Assembly (NCBI GenBank): GCA_030789695.1
Contig: CM061142.1
Span: 357,343,486 to 357,407,485 of the forward strand
Direction: 5' to 3'
DNA: 64,000 nt
Source of the DNA: Scilla litardierei
Lineage: Eukaryota; Streptophyta; Magnoliopsida; Asparagales; Asparagaceae
Shown: positions 21,037 through 32,214 of the stretch, piece by piece
Layout: every line of letters starts with the position of its first letter
How positions within the stretch are numbered: the stretch's first letter is position 1
Made by a program: the position numbers and the translations under genes
Notes under the pieces: generated by a model
Told to the model about the DNA's origin: nothing
What the model saw: the letters and a program-made list of their open reading frames with translations, nothing else
Databases searched by the model: none

Positions 21037-22394
21037 TGAGGCTCCCAAAACCTACACCTAGAAGCCACCTAGCAATGGCACGAATGCCAAGGGCTAGATG
21101 TATCCCGAATGCGAATTCTCGGCAGTTTACGCAAGCGTACGGTGTCAAGTAATAGTATAAAAGATTATCGATCCCATAGGGAGGGTAGCGATGTTATTGT
21201 CTCGAGCTATTTCCAAATCTCGGAATTTAGGTAGCATTCGGTTTCAACGGTTTGTTTGTTTGGGATTGTGATCAATTAATAAAGACTAGGGTTTTAGGAC
21301 TAACCACTAGGATAGTCGGATGTCGATGCTAGGTTAAGCCTCTTACTTTGCATTGGATTTATTAGGGATTGTCGCATCTAAGATGTGGAATTCATGGCTC
21401 TAAGCACCATGAATCTAACATATCGCATTAACCCTGCTCTCACGACAGGTGCACACGATCCGTGCATTAAGAATCGACAATATTCATGTCGCCCTCATGG
21501 TGAGAATGATTTCAACTCACGCCACTCTCGTGGGTTAGAGTTTCGATGTATTTTGGTGGCTCTCATTGACACAATGACGGTAGCCGTCAATTAGAAATAT
21601 AGTTCGTCGGTGTATCCCATCAAGACACGAGCCAGACATGGTCACACGCCCTAATTAAATCTACTAACTCCCCAATTAAGTTTATAGGATACTCCTTAAG
21701 CTAATCGATTCCAACGACCGTGGGCACGATCTCAGTACGAGATCTCCTACAAACTTTGCCAGATCAACCAAAATACGTCCCTTTTATACCAACGCAACCT
21801 AAAATCCCTAACTTTACATCTAAATCCTAATATCCATAGGCTAATCCATTAGCCCTAGATAGAACTACTCACGCATCATAGAAAAAACAGTAAAAGATGC
21901 AAGAATAACAAGAGAATTCATATTGGCAATCAAAAGCATAGAAAGTTTAGAATAATGTACCAAAGTATTATAGAGCAATAGCAAAGCAAAGACAATTAAG
22001 AATAATAAGATTCCTTGCACAATAGAAAAATAAAAATTCGATCTTTGGTCTTCACAAAATAATAACGGCAAAAAACTAAAACTAGATCTAAAAACACTAA
22101 TTGAAACTAAAGATAGGCTAAAACTCTTGATGTCCTGAATATCTAAAAATCTGGGCATAAGGGCCCGCCAACTTGCTGGTCGCATCGCTGCTCGGGCCGA
22201 GTAGCGGCGCCTGCTCGGTCAAGTTGACATCTGGCATCGCTTGTTACTGCTCTGCTTCTGGCTAGTACGAGCTACTCGGTTGAGTAGCCCCTCTACTCAG
22301 TCAAGCTACAGTAGGTCAGAACTTGCCTACAAAACACTGCTCTGTCTGAAAGCTACTCGGGTCGAGTAGGTGACCTGCTCGGTCGAGTAACAGG
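21037..22394 (-). repeat. 5' LTR of element J, truncated
   Basis: Starts TGAGGCTCCC beside the PBS. U5 signature GCAAGCGTACGGTGTC is at about 21131. The stretch 21285-21620 aligns with M's LTR (5965-6290). Diverged CTCGGNCGAG palindromes appear from 22190 to 22390. The right end is cut at about 22395 by K, leaving about 1.36 kb of an expected 2.1 kb. Confidence 0.75.
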
Positions 22395-23439
22395 TGATGG
22401 AAATTGAATTCCACCCCAAGTGATTTTGATGATGAGCACACAAAATGAAACTTAGTGTACTAACTACACTACAATTAAGTGTGCAGGATATGCAAAGCTT
22501 TACTCATACTCAAAGAAGCGCAAGCTACGCTCAAAGACTAAGACGAACGTGGCTAAGATCAAATAATGAAGTTCAAAGCTCAAATAGAACAAGAAGCTCA
22601 AGTGAAGCTCACATCTACTTCATCAAACTGATCAAGCTTCCGAAGACGTGTCCTAAGTCTATAGTGAGTGTGTTGTGTCTTTTTAGGGTATTGTTAAAGC
22701 CAAATCATATAGACAAACACACACATACAAACGATTTGAAAATAGTTTTGAATATCTTTTAAAACATCTTCAAAAATGTTTTTTGAGAGCTTTCTCTAGT
22801 CATCTTATAAATTCCTTAGTGAAACTCCACACACCCTGGAGTTAGCTACCTGTCTGACTAGCTGTGTCGCAGGAAAAACTCCTATGGGAGTCGACTACCA
22901 AAGGTCGGGAGTCGACTACCAGTTGAGAATCAAGAATTCCTGAAACACACTGGGAGTCGACTACCACTCCTAGGGAGTCGACTACCAGCTGTCAAAGTTT
23001 GACGTTTTTGACTTGAATTTTGAAATATCGTTGAGCGATTTTCTCCATAATTTTTGGGACAAAAGTCAAAGTATTTTTGAAATTCGAATTCTAAGTTTTG
23101 TCCTATAAATAGAGGACCGTTTTCATTGAGAAAAATACAACATTTATCGAATTCAAAATCTCTTGTGCAAACGCTCTAAAGTTCTAAGCTCTCATTCTTT
23201 CTTTAGCCAATTCTATTTTATTTGTGATCTTGCAAAATTCTGTTATTATTTTTAAAGATCATATTCTCATTTTATTGGCTAACTGTTTTTCAAATCCGTA
23301 TTACTTTCTCTTGATTTTTGTTTAAAGGATTTTTGAAAAACATTAGATCTAGATCACAAAGAATTCGTATCTTTGTGTGATCTAGAATCTCATTCTATCA
23401 AGCCACTACACACAATTTTGTCTATCATTGTTTGGCTAT
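22395..23439 (+). repeat. Copia-like LTR piece K
   Basis: Begins near TGATGGAAATTGAATTCC. The ATTTTGATGATGAGCACAC and GTGTGCAGGATATG segments are typical of Ty1/copia LTRs of the SIRE/Maximus style. Four copies of GGGAGTCGACTACC (22891-22991) lie about 110 bases upstream of TATA box CTATAAATAG (23103-23112). It runs into the assembly gap, so its right end is unknown. Confidence 0.55.
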
Positions 23440-23939
23440 NNNNNNNNNNNNNNNNNNNNNNNNNNNNNNNNNNNNNNNNNNNNNNNNNNNNNNNNNNNNN
23501 NNNNNNNNNNNNNNNNNNNNNNNNNNNNNNNNNNNNNNNNNNNNNNNNNNNNNNNNNNNNNNNNNNNNNNNNNNNNNNNNNNNNNNNNNNNNNNNNNNNN
23601 NNNNNNNNNNNNNNNNNNNNNNNNNNNNNNNNNNNNNNNNNNNNNNNNNNNNNNNNNNNNNNNNNNNNNNNNNNNNNNNNNNNNNNNNNNNNNNNNNNNN
23701 NNNNNNNNNNNNNNNNNNNNNNNNNNNNNNNNNNNNNNNNNNNNNNNNNNNNNNNNNNNNNNNNNNNNNNNNNNNNNNNNNNNNNNNNNNNNNNNNNNNN
23801 NNNNNNNNNNNNNNNNNNNNNNNNNNNNNNNNNNNNNNNNNNNNNNNNNNNNNNNNNNNNNNNNNNNNNNNNNNNNNNNNNNNNNNNNNNNNNNNNNNNN
23901 NNNNNNNNNNNNNNNNNNNNNNNNNNNNNNNNNNNNNNN
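23440..23939. other. Assembly gap (N)
   Basis: 500 unknown bases, a round number that suggests a scaffold gap of nominal rather than measured size. Any reading frame through it is meaningless. Confidence 0.99.
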
Positions 23940-24332
23940 TGAGTTTCAGCTCCAATTTCCAGAGAGAACAGTCAGTTGAACCGGTCGACGACCCGGTCGG
24001 TTGACACTTTCGTTGCTTCAGCGGTTGACCGGGTCGTGCACACGTACATCACCCGACCGGTTGGCTGTGTCCAACCGATCGGGTGGGGGTTGAAAGATGG
24101 CGATCTTCGTCGTTTGACCCCCTGGATCATGCGTGACTCCTCCTGTTGCTCTGGGGACTCACGATATCGTCGTCAAACGTCCCCTACGCTGGCAAACTCC
24201 TGCAAATACGTAAAAACACGGAGAAGTGAAAGAAAACAAGAAAATACGAGAAAACAGGTATGAGACGGTGGAAAATGACGGAAAAACACAAAAGAAAACG
24301 TGCGTGAATATATGAAAAATAAACGCACGTCA
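23940..24332 (-). repeat. Family I LTR end, minus
   Basis: Reverse complement of the start of the family I LTR; it ends ACGCACGTCA at 24332. It carries the first palindrome pair (24045-24083). The LTR has inserted into C's gag: the following 16 bases continue C's coding sequence. The rest lies in or beyond the gap. Confidence 0.85.
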
Positions 24333-24348
24333 ATATCCTCTCGGCTTG
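24333..24348 (-). pseudogene. Sliver of element C gag
   Basis: 16 bases encode (minus) the residues QAERI, which follow directly on the C gag at 36043; element B homologue reads QAEGI. The last five (GCTTG) are the target duplication of B. This ties the left side of B to C. Confidence 0.75.
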
Positions 24349-26178
24349 TGATCGCGCCCCGGTATGCACACGCAACCGGGACAAGTGACACTGTAGTCTT
24401 ATCGCAAGCGCACGGTGTAGCGGCGAGCGGGTATCAAACACAAGGAGGCCTAATAACAGTGTCTACTTCAATCACATGGATATAGGTAAAGTCGAGAAAT
24501 GTTCGCAGAAACGCGGTCACAGTCGTTCAAATGTATAAAAGAAATAACAAATTAATAAAGACGCCTAGGGATAGGGAATCCCCGATACTTGCCGTGTCTC
24601 ATCATTGTGATTCGTAGGTTTCACAATTGCTAGACTTGAAATTCGGGTGAACTAGTTGCAACTAAATATAGAACCAAGCTCACGCTCTCGCGCTATTGCC
24701 AGTCTATAGCAAACCTAGGGTCGGGTCCAATCTCTTGCAAACCGCTAAGCTAGGCTAACTAGCGTGAAGAACAACATCATCGTTCAATCGTATCTCGAGC
24801 CCACTCTCGTGCAAACTCGAGCTACGACCTAGGTTGGGATTGTTCCTACCCGTCCAATCTCTTGCAAACGGGTATTGGTATAGAATTACAATCGAAAACC
24901 CTAGTTTCTGTCCAATCTCTTGCAAACCGATTCTGGAGGAATCCAATTGTAACCCAATTCGAATATCTAGGGCTTCCTATCGAGTTGGGATCCAATCTCT
25001 TGCAAATCCCAATCGGTATGAATCCCTAGCTATTCGTATTAAATCAATCCCAAACTAACCCTAATCAATCCTAGCAATTATTTCACCAATTCATCACAAA
25101 TTTGAAATTGGGCTCGTAGGGTTCATCCCTACGCCCTAAGACGATGAAACTACTCACAATTCATAATCAAGTCCAATAGAAATTCACAAGTAAAATGAAT
25201 GGAATTAATAGCTATATTCAATAAATCAATGAAAATGGAGTTTTTGATAGGGAGAGAGACAAACCAATGAAGAACAAGATAGCATCCAACAAAATATCAC
25301 TTTTCTCTCCTCCCCAAAAGCTAAATCTAATTCCTAAAAAGTAAATCAAAAAGGGGCTGCAAAAGTTCTGAAAAAGCTCTCTAAACTAGGTTAAAAACTG
25401 GGGTTAAATACCCCCTAAAATCGCCCAAAAAATCCTGACGAAAATGCCCCTGCGCAGCCTCAAAATCGCAGTTTACGCTACAGGCAGCGCGGCTCACTCG
25501 GCCGAGTGACAAATGTCACTCGGTCGAGTGAGAGACCCTGACAGATTCCAGAGAGTTGGGGGTCTTGGCGGTCGTCTCCTCGGGAGTCACTCGGCCGAGT
25601 GACTTTTCTTCACTCGGCCGGTGGGCGTTCTTCACTCGGGCGGACGGTCGTTCGTCACTCGGACGAGTCGGTCTTTGGGGCTGACTGACGGATTCCAGAG
25701 AGTTCAAAATTTTTGATACCGTCGTCTTGGCTCCACTCAGGCGAGGGATGACTCGGTGCTCGTTCGAGTGGTATGGCGATGCTCGGTCGAGTGCACGCTG
25801 ATATTGGCTCTGTTGCGTGTCCGATCTGGCCGGCCGAGCGGGCTGTCTGTGCTCGGCCGAGTGACTCCTTCACTCGGCCGAGTGGCATGCTGAAAATTCC
25901 CATTCTTCGTGTTTTTGCCTCCTCGTCGCTCCTACGACGTTCTTTCTTCTTCCACTCCTCTCCAATCGCAAAATACCCCTCAAGTGAGTCGTCGGTGACA
26001 CTCCGGAGTGGGTGCATCTCAGAATCACTCCAAATCGCTCTAAATCTCCTGAAATATGACAAAAACAACAAATCGTGAAAAGCATCGCAATATTGTCGAA
26101 TAAACATGAAAAACACGATTTGAGCGATCTAAATGGCATGCAAACATGCAGAAAAAGGTGTAAAATATGGCGTGATCA
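24349..26178 (-). repeat. 3' LTR of element B
   Basis: 1830 bp; TGATCGCGCC..GTGATCA. U5 signature CGCAAGCGCACGGTGTAG at about 24403. Several copies of TCCAATCTCTTGCAAA in the middle (24730-25010). TATA-like TTAAATA (25404-25410, minus sense TATTTAA). Paired CACTCGGCCGAGTG palindromes at 25493-25532 and more to 25890. It has about 85 bp (about 25862-25948) not present in the 5' LTR. Confidence 0.92.
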
Positions 26179-26222
26179 AAATCCACCAAGCTTACCTTTT
26201 ACTCGTCCTCGAGGAAGATGAG
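26179..26222 (-). other. Polypurine tract of element B and upstream palindrome
   Basis: Minus strand: TTCCTCGAGGACGAGTAAAA then GGTAAGCTTGGTGGATTT and the LTR start TGATCA. The same arrangement precedes the 3' LTRs of D and I. Confidence 0.78.
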
Positions 26223-28129
26223 TAAAAAGCGAACCTGGTGGATAAAGATAAAATAAAAACGATGGAAAGGTGAAAATCGGAAAACAAAAAACAAAATAGA
26301 AAACGAAGAGGGAAGTTGCTAGATCATTTTTCTCAGGACATGGGTTTTGCTTACTCATATAGCATGTATCGAATATAGAACACATGTCAAAGACTTTTAT
26401 CTTGATATCATAGTATAATTGTGCATTTGAAATAGAAAACCCAAGAATATCAATATAGCATGAAAAATGGAATAATTCTAAGATTAACATCGTCTGAAGC
26501 ATCTAAAGCGGTATACAATATTGTAGATCACACACTTTTCAATTGAATACTCTCTATAAGGAGTATAAGAGTTATCACACGATAGAGTAGTAAGAATAGA
26601 AAATGTGTGGTTTTCATGAAATGAATCCTTAGCGTAGATTTCTGGATTTCGTGAAACTTTATCAATCTCACCGAGTATAAAATATTACTTAGCCTAGGTT
26701 GTCATGCACCATCAGGTAGTCACTCTCTCACACATCATTGGATTCTCTCCCCCAAGCTTATCTATAAGCGTGGTGGCATACACAAAACAATATTTACATC
26801 CCCGTTTCTTATGAAGCTCCAAAAATCAAAGAAAGCAAAAATAAAAGCAAAAGAAGGAAGAAAGAGAGAAAGGATATGAGATGGGATCGTTTTCGAACTT
26901 CTTTTCTCTTTTCTTCACTTATTCTCAAATCTTTTTCTTTTTCTTTTTCTTTTTCTTTTTCTCTCTCTTTTTTTCAATAGAATATTTACACAAATGATCC
27001 CAAATCAAAGAGAAGGATATACAAGTATTTTTTTCTTTGGGTTTTGGGGAATTTGGAGCATGTGATTTAATAACGGGGGATGCCAATAATAGAATTGCTA
27101 AGGGGAGATTCACCAATGAATATAAAATAGAGAAATAATGTTCAAGATATGTGGAGAAAGAAATAAATGTATCTCTCAGCTCACTCTATAGGACGTGCAT
27201 GACAACTTCAGCAGGGTAATATAATCTACTCAGTTTAATCTCAAAAAGTAAACTAATCCAGATTTATCAAAGCTAGCAAACATTCAATCAACCTGAAGTG
27301 AAGCGTACAAATCATGCAATAAGAAGTGATATGAGAAAAGAAAGCAGTACTCCAGATATAAGCAATCAATGAGTGAATCTTGGTGTATTTTCTACGATAG
27401 CATACATATGAATCATCAGACATCAGCTAATAATAGAATTTCATCCATTTTCATACAGCAAAAGAGAGTGGGCTACTATTTCTAAATGCAAAGCAGAACA
27501 TAGCATATGATATCAGAAATAAAAAGCTATGACATGACAAATATAGCATGCATATAGAGAAAAGCTAACACCACGTCATCATCATCACAGAAAAGTCATC
27601 TCTAGCAGAAGATGAAAGAAATAAAGACAAAAGAAAATAAAAACTATTTACAATGCAGCACACAAAGAAAATAAGAAAAACGTGATGCATGGTAAAAAAA
27701 TGAAAAAGTGATGAAAAAAGGTGTAAAAGCGAAAAAACGCGAAAAAACAAAAAAATAAAAGGTGATAAAAGCAAAAAGCGTTAGAACTCACTCCCCAAAC
27801 TAAAGTGCACAGTGTCCTCAATGTGCGAAGTGTGGCACACCGAGAGACGTGTAATGGGAGGGGGGTGGTTATGCATGCATGATAAAAAGAAATAAAAATA
27901 ACAAAATGAAAAATATGATGCGAATGTGATGCATGCAAGGATAAGAGTGATGCAGATATGTGTGTGTTACCAAAAATACTCTCCCTCACTCCCGAAAAAG
28001 GATATAGAATGATATGATCAAAATATGGAAAAAATAGTGAGGGGAGGAGGGGTAGGCAAAAATCTTCAGGTCCAAGCAGAGAATGGGCAGCATGACGGCA
28101 AAAAAATATCAATAGCATCAAGGGTGTGC
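26223..28129 (-). repeat. Element B 3' noncoding region
   Basis: AT-rich, aligning with D at 41309-43040. It holds a hairpin (27807-27826; arms GCACATTG and CACTGTGC with one mismatch) followed by TAGTTTGGGGAG (27791-27802). A CTTTTT microsatellite lies at 26930-26965. An open frame runs on through here from the upstream ORF, but it reads as a Phe/Leu-rich translation of a pyrimidine tract, and the true stop is probably at 28130. Confidence 0.75.
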
Positions 28130-30173
28130 CTAAGCTGGTGGTGCTGCGCCATCTCCGTCCTGAGGCGGAGGTGGGGGGTGGTGGTGACTGGGTAACAGTC
28201 TGCTGGGTGGGTGGTGGTGGTGGTGTTAGTCGCTCGAGAATCTGGGTCAGGCAAAAGTGTATGCCGGGAAGTAACTTGAGGCGATGCTGCATGGCGGTGA
28301 CTGTAGAAGACAGAGCCCTAAAATCGCCCCTGAGTCCACTCATCGCCCCCTCAAGAGCACGAACGCTCTGAACTAAGGCGTCAGGGGGTGGTGGAACGGA
28401 GGGACGGACAGCTCTAGGCTGAGTAGGTCGGGGCTGTCTGATACGGGCAGTGTAGGTGATCGGGACAGCAGGCATGGGTGGAAAGGGGGTTGTGCTCACT
28501 AGTGGATGCCCAGCCACAGTGCGAGGCTGGGACGCAGGCTGGTGTGAGGTGGAAGCAGCAGCAGTGGGAGTGGAAGACAAAATCGGTGACGAGGCGGCAA
28601 GAGACGTCAGTGACACAGACGTGGGAACAGACGTCACTACACTCTCAGATAGGACAGCTACGGTGGAGACAGAAGGGTCGACCACTGGGGAGGAAGTGTG
28701 GGGAACATAAGGCGAAACCCCAGCAGAGATCAAAGTGGATAGGGTCTCCATGACGAAAGCGAAGGAAGACTCGCCGCTCTCAAGTATGGTGGGTGGACGC
28801 TCGGGTAGCAGAGTGGTGAGGGGCTCAACCGACATGGGCACAGTAGTGGTGGGGGTGGTGGTAGACGTTGTGGGTGTGGAGGACGGCTCAGCAAGTGTAC
28901 TCCTGACACCGGCAGAAGTGTGGACAGAGGTGTCGGGAGCAGCAGAAAGTGCAGGCTCAGGCTGAGGGATCACAGGGTCAACAGGTGCAGGGTGTGCCTG
29001 CTCAGCTTCCTCGGCCTCGAGCACGTAGGCGGCGGGGATCAGGAGATCCATCGTCGGAAGCCAGTCCTCGTGTGCCAGTCTTATGTGTGTCCGAGCGGGA
29101 CTCGGGAGGATCATGTAGTCAGCACCGAAGGGACCGTGCAACCATACCCATTGCCGCTGGCCGTGGGGACGAAGCATCTTCATCCAGGCCATGACGTCTA
29201 TCGAAAGTGAAGTGGGGCCCGAATGTCGACGCAGGTTGACCGGAAGGTCCTCGCCGGTCTTCAGGGCTAGAAGGGTGATCAGGCCGCCGCAACATATCGG
29301 GGAGCGAGCACCCACCGATACGATGATGCGGTCCAAAAACCAGCTAGCGACGTCAATCTCAACGGCGGGGACCATCGTAACACCATCCCTATCCAGAACT
29401 CTGGGGCGAGTCATCGCGTAGAGCATATAGAGCTCAGGTGTAGACATCGTCCCAGGCTCGTAGCTCGCTAGAAAAGTGGTCGCCATGACGCGCTGTGCTA
29501 TGCGGAGGCAGGGGTGGACTATGGCTGAGGCCTTGGCCCTACTAGGGTCAAAGGCGTGTGGTAAACCCGTGATCCTGGCCCAAAAGGCGTGGGAATCGAA
29601 AGATGGTGGAGGGATGTGTGTGGGGGCGTAGGCTCGGTCGGGTGCGGGGACTGCGGGCCACTGAAAGAATGCTCTAAGCATATCGAGAGTGATCCGACAC
29701 TCTCGATCCATGAGTCTAAAGGAGAATCCCTCATCGGTCCGGGTGATCGAGCTAAGTACCTCGAGTGTCGGACGGACGTAGGTGTCCACCGACATAGACA
29801 GAAAATCTCGCCAACCCACGTTGTCGTACAACGTGAGCATCCCCTCAAGTACCCCCAGGCGGTCTAGGTGAGCTAAATGGGCGAACCTGGAGGGTACTAT
29901 TAGGCGCTGGGTGATACGCTCAAATCAGACGAGCTGTGCGTCGTCTCTGAACGTAATCCCCATCGGCCCGACAACGGGAGCCGGTGGTGTCTGTGCGTGA
30001 ACGGGATCGGCTGGAAGTGGCTGCGGGTGGATGGGGTCGGCTGGAAGTGGCTGTGTGGGGTGAGGTGGTGAAGGTGGAGGGGAGTCCTCCCTAGCGTGGG
30101 AGGGGCCGGGCTCATCCGTCCGCTTCCGCTTGGCGGAAGCTCCCCGAGTGCGTGGCCGTGTACGGGGCGGCAT
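28130..30173 (-). pseudogene. ATHILA ORF-1-like protein of element B
   Basis: About 680 codons from ATG at 30173. N-terminus is basic (MPPRTRPRTRGASAKRKR, a likely nuclear signal), then Pro-rich to about residue 75. One in-frame TGA (29925-29927, codon 83). From about 95 to 370 lies a globular region with NVGWRDFLSM, YVRPTLEVLSS, FSFRLMD, ITLDMLRAFF, then HPCLRIAQRVMATTFL and ELYMLYAM, the pattern of the ATHILA ORF-1 / plant transposon protein family (function unknown). A Thr/Ser/Pro linker (about 370-590) and a short coiled coil (QSVRALEGAMSGLRGDFRAL, about 600-655) follow. A probable one-base shift in a C run near 28170 moves the frame off a stop at 28130, whose equivalent ends the same ORF in D (41306). 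It lies after pol, where env-like ORFs are found. Confidence 0.75.
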
Positions 30174-31398
30174 GTGTGCCCCGAGTGCTCACCCAACTAA
30201 TGAAAAATGCGACGTGCTAAAAAGATGCAACGAAGGTACCTGAACATGCCGCGAGAGCAAAACAACGGATAAGTGTGAAGGCGCCGCCTCCACGAAGCCA
30301 ATAGCGCGTCCGAAAGCTCCCCTAATCTCCCCCAAGATAACCTACGCATCAAACAATGATATCAGCGTATAAAATTCAAAATACATGGGGAGATGGGGTA
30401 TAACAGATAAATAAAGAAATCGATTTGAGTTAGGGACTCAATGGGCGTACGGATCGTCGAAAATAGTGGAAAAAGGAGCAAAGGGGCGGTTTTTGGGGTT
30501 TTCGACGGTCGGCCGGCGGCGAGGGAGCTCGCCGGAGGCGGCGGTCGGTGGTGGATGCTCGGCCGACGGTGGTCGGACGAGCGGGGGCCGGCGGCATGGT
30601 GATTCGGGCGAGTGGGAGTCGATCGCGGGCGAGGGAGACCAACAGGTATGGGGTTCGGGCGATTTGGGCGAAAATGTCGCTTGGAAATTAGCGCCGAGCC
30701 CGTTCGTAATATATAAGTGAAGTTACGACTCGGTCGAGTGACTATGTCACTCGGCTGAGTGATTGTAACGAAAAAGTTTTTAAATTGTCTCCCTCCGCTT
30801 ACGACTCGGCCGAGTGGCTTTGCCACCCTCGGCCGAGTGGAAAAAGTCCATTCGGCCGAGTGGCACAAGCGACTCGGAAATTTTCGCCCTATGAGGGTAT
30901 CAGTTTCACTCGGCCGAGTGAAGAAATATACTCGGCCGAGTGGCAGTTTATACTGAAATCACAAAAAAGACATAGAGTTGGGTACATCAGACTTCCCTCA
31001 TTGGTGCGCCACTCGGGCGGCCGACTTTCTTTGTTAGGCCGAGTGACTATGGTGCTCGGCCGAGTGAGGCTCTGTTTCCTGCTTCGGGGCTCCATTTTGG
31101 CTCTACTCTCCGTTTTTCTTCCTCCAGGTGGTTTCTTCTTCCTCCTAAGCCTCGAACGCATTCCTGGAGCGCTCATCTTCACCTCGGTTATCCTCCATAT
31201 GATAGATATCCTTTCCTCCTCCTCATGTCAAAGAAAATAGGACCCGTTGTCACAATTTTTCGGGCAAACGACTCAAAAACACTAATAAAGTCTAAAACAA
31301 AAATAAAAACTAAAATAGAAATAATGCGATAACCATCAGGTTGCCTCCCGATAAGCGCTCGTTTAAGGTCTTGAGGTCGACCCCTTTAAATTTTCAAT
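30174..31398 (-). promoter_or_regulatory. Post-pol spacer with palindromes upstream of the 3' ORF
   Basis: Non-coding, with the post-pol marker GCCTCCCGATAAGCGCTCG (31343-31362), then an array of CACTCGGCCGAGTG palindromes (about 30725-31070), then a TATA-like TTATATATTA (minus; about 30703-30712), about 530 bases before the ATG at 30173. A GC-rich block lies at 30480-30620. The palindromes are the same class as in the LTR promoters, which suggests an internal promoter for the 3' ORF. This is inference. Confidence 0.45.
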
Positions 31399-32214
31399 TT
31401 AGCACGGGATGTTGGGTGCATATGAGATGCACCCGTCGAATTTGCCGGGAAGACCGCTCGGATTTGGATCATGGTGGTGTGTGGTCTTCCTCAGCGCCCC
31501 TTCGTCATGGGCAATGTTGGGGGGTGGCTCCCCCAAGCTAGAGCTTGCTCCGGTCTTCGACTTTACCGGTGACACCGATCGTCGTATCGGTAGAGCTTTC
31601 TTTGGAGTCCTCAACTTCGAGAGCTTGCAGAGCTCCCGTATTCTTGCGACATCAGTGTCGCCATCATCAATCGCCATGGAAATATTGGGGGAGTGCTCCA
31701 TCTTCTCTTCCTCGGCCAAATCTAGGCCTTCTTCGAAGCTATCTTCATAGGGTGCGCCGATGGAGTGGGGGATCACCTCTTCGATGACCTCGTCAAGGAG
31801 GTCCATGTAATCTAGCTCCTCATGATACATCATGTGCTTCATTTCCTTCAGTATATGGAGCTCCACTTCAATGTTGCCGACGTTCAAGGTAAGAGTTCCC
31901 TCCCGCACATCGACGATGACACCGGCGGTGGCGAGGAATGGGCGTCCAAGAATGAGCGATGTATCGCCCTCCTCCTTGATGTCCATTATCACGAAATCGC
32001 ATGGCAAACATATGCCTCCCGAAACTTGGAGTGGGATGTCCTCTGTGATCCCAACCGAACTTGTAATCCGACCGTCTGCTAGTTGAATCCACATGTCAGT
32101 AGGCTTTAAATCCGTGTCGGTATTCAACTTCCGGAACATGGAGAGAGGCATGAGGCTAACACTAGCCCCCAAATCTACCAAGCTTTTTGTAGGGGGACGC
32201 CGCCTAGAGTGCAA
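31399..32214 (-). pseudogene. Element B aspartic protease and C-terminal linker
   Basis: Retroviral-type aspartic protease, which matures the Gag-Pol polyprotein. Active-site block LVDLGASVSLMPLSMF (Athila group uses DLGAS instead of D-S/T-G), then WIQLADGRI, PCDFVIMDI and the flap/helix block LILGRPFLATAGVIVDV. After that an acidic linker (about 31600-31800) and a basic stretch run to the stop at 31399. A missing base at about 32180 puts it out of frame with gag. In a complete element RT would follow; here it does not. Confidence 0.88.

Noticed and set aside
23373..24004. Open frames of 176-190 codons on both strands
   Set aside because: They are made of the N gap and have no meaning.
25655..26139. 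153-codon and smaller ORFs in B's LTR
   Set aside because: Sits over the palindrome array and is disrupted in the partner LTR at 35541-36056.
27648..28129. Hydrophobic C-terminal tail on the B 3' ORF, like an envelope membrane anchor
   Set aside because: It is the translation of the pyrimidine-rich 3' region, overlaps the conserved hairpin, and D ends the ORF at the equivalent of 28130.
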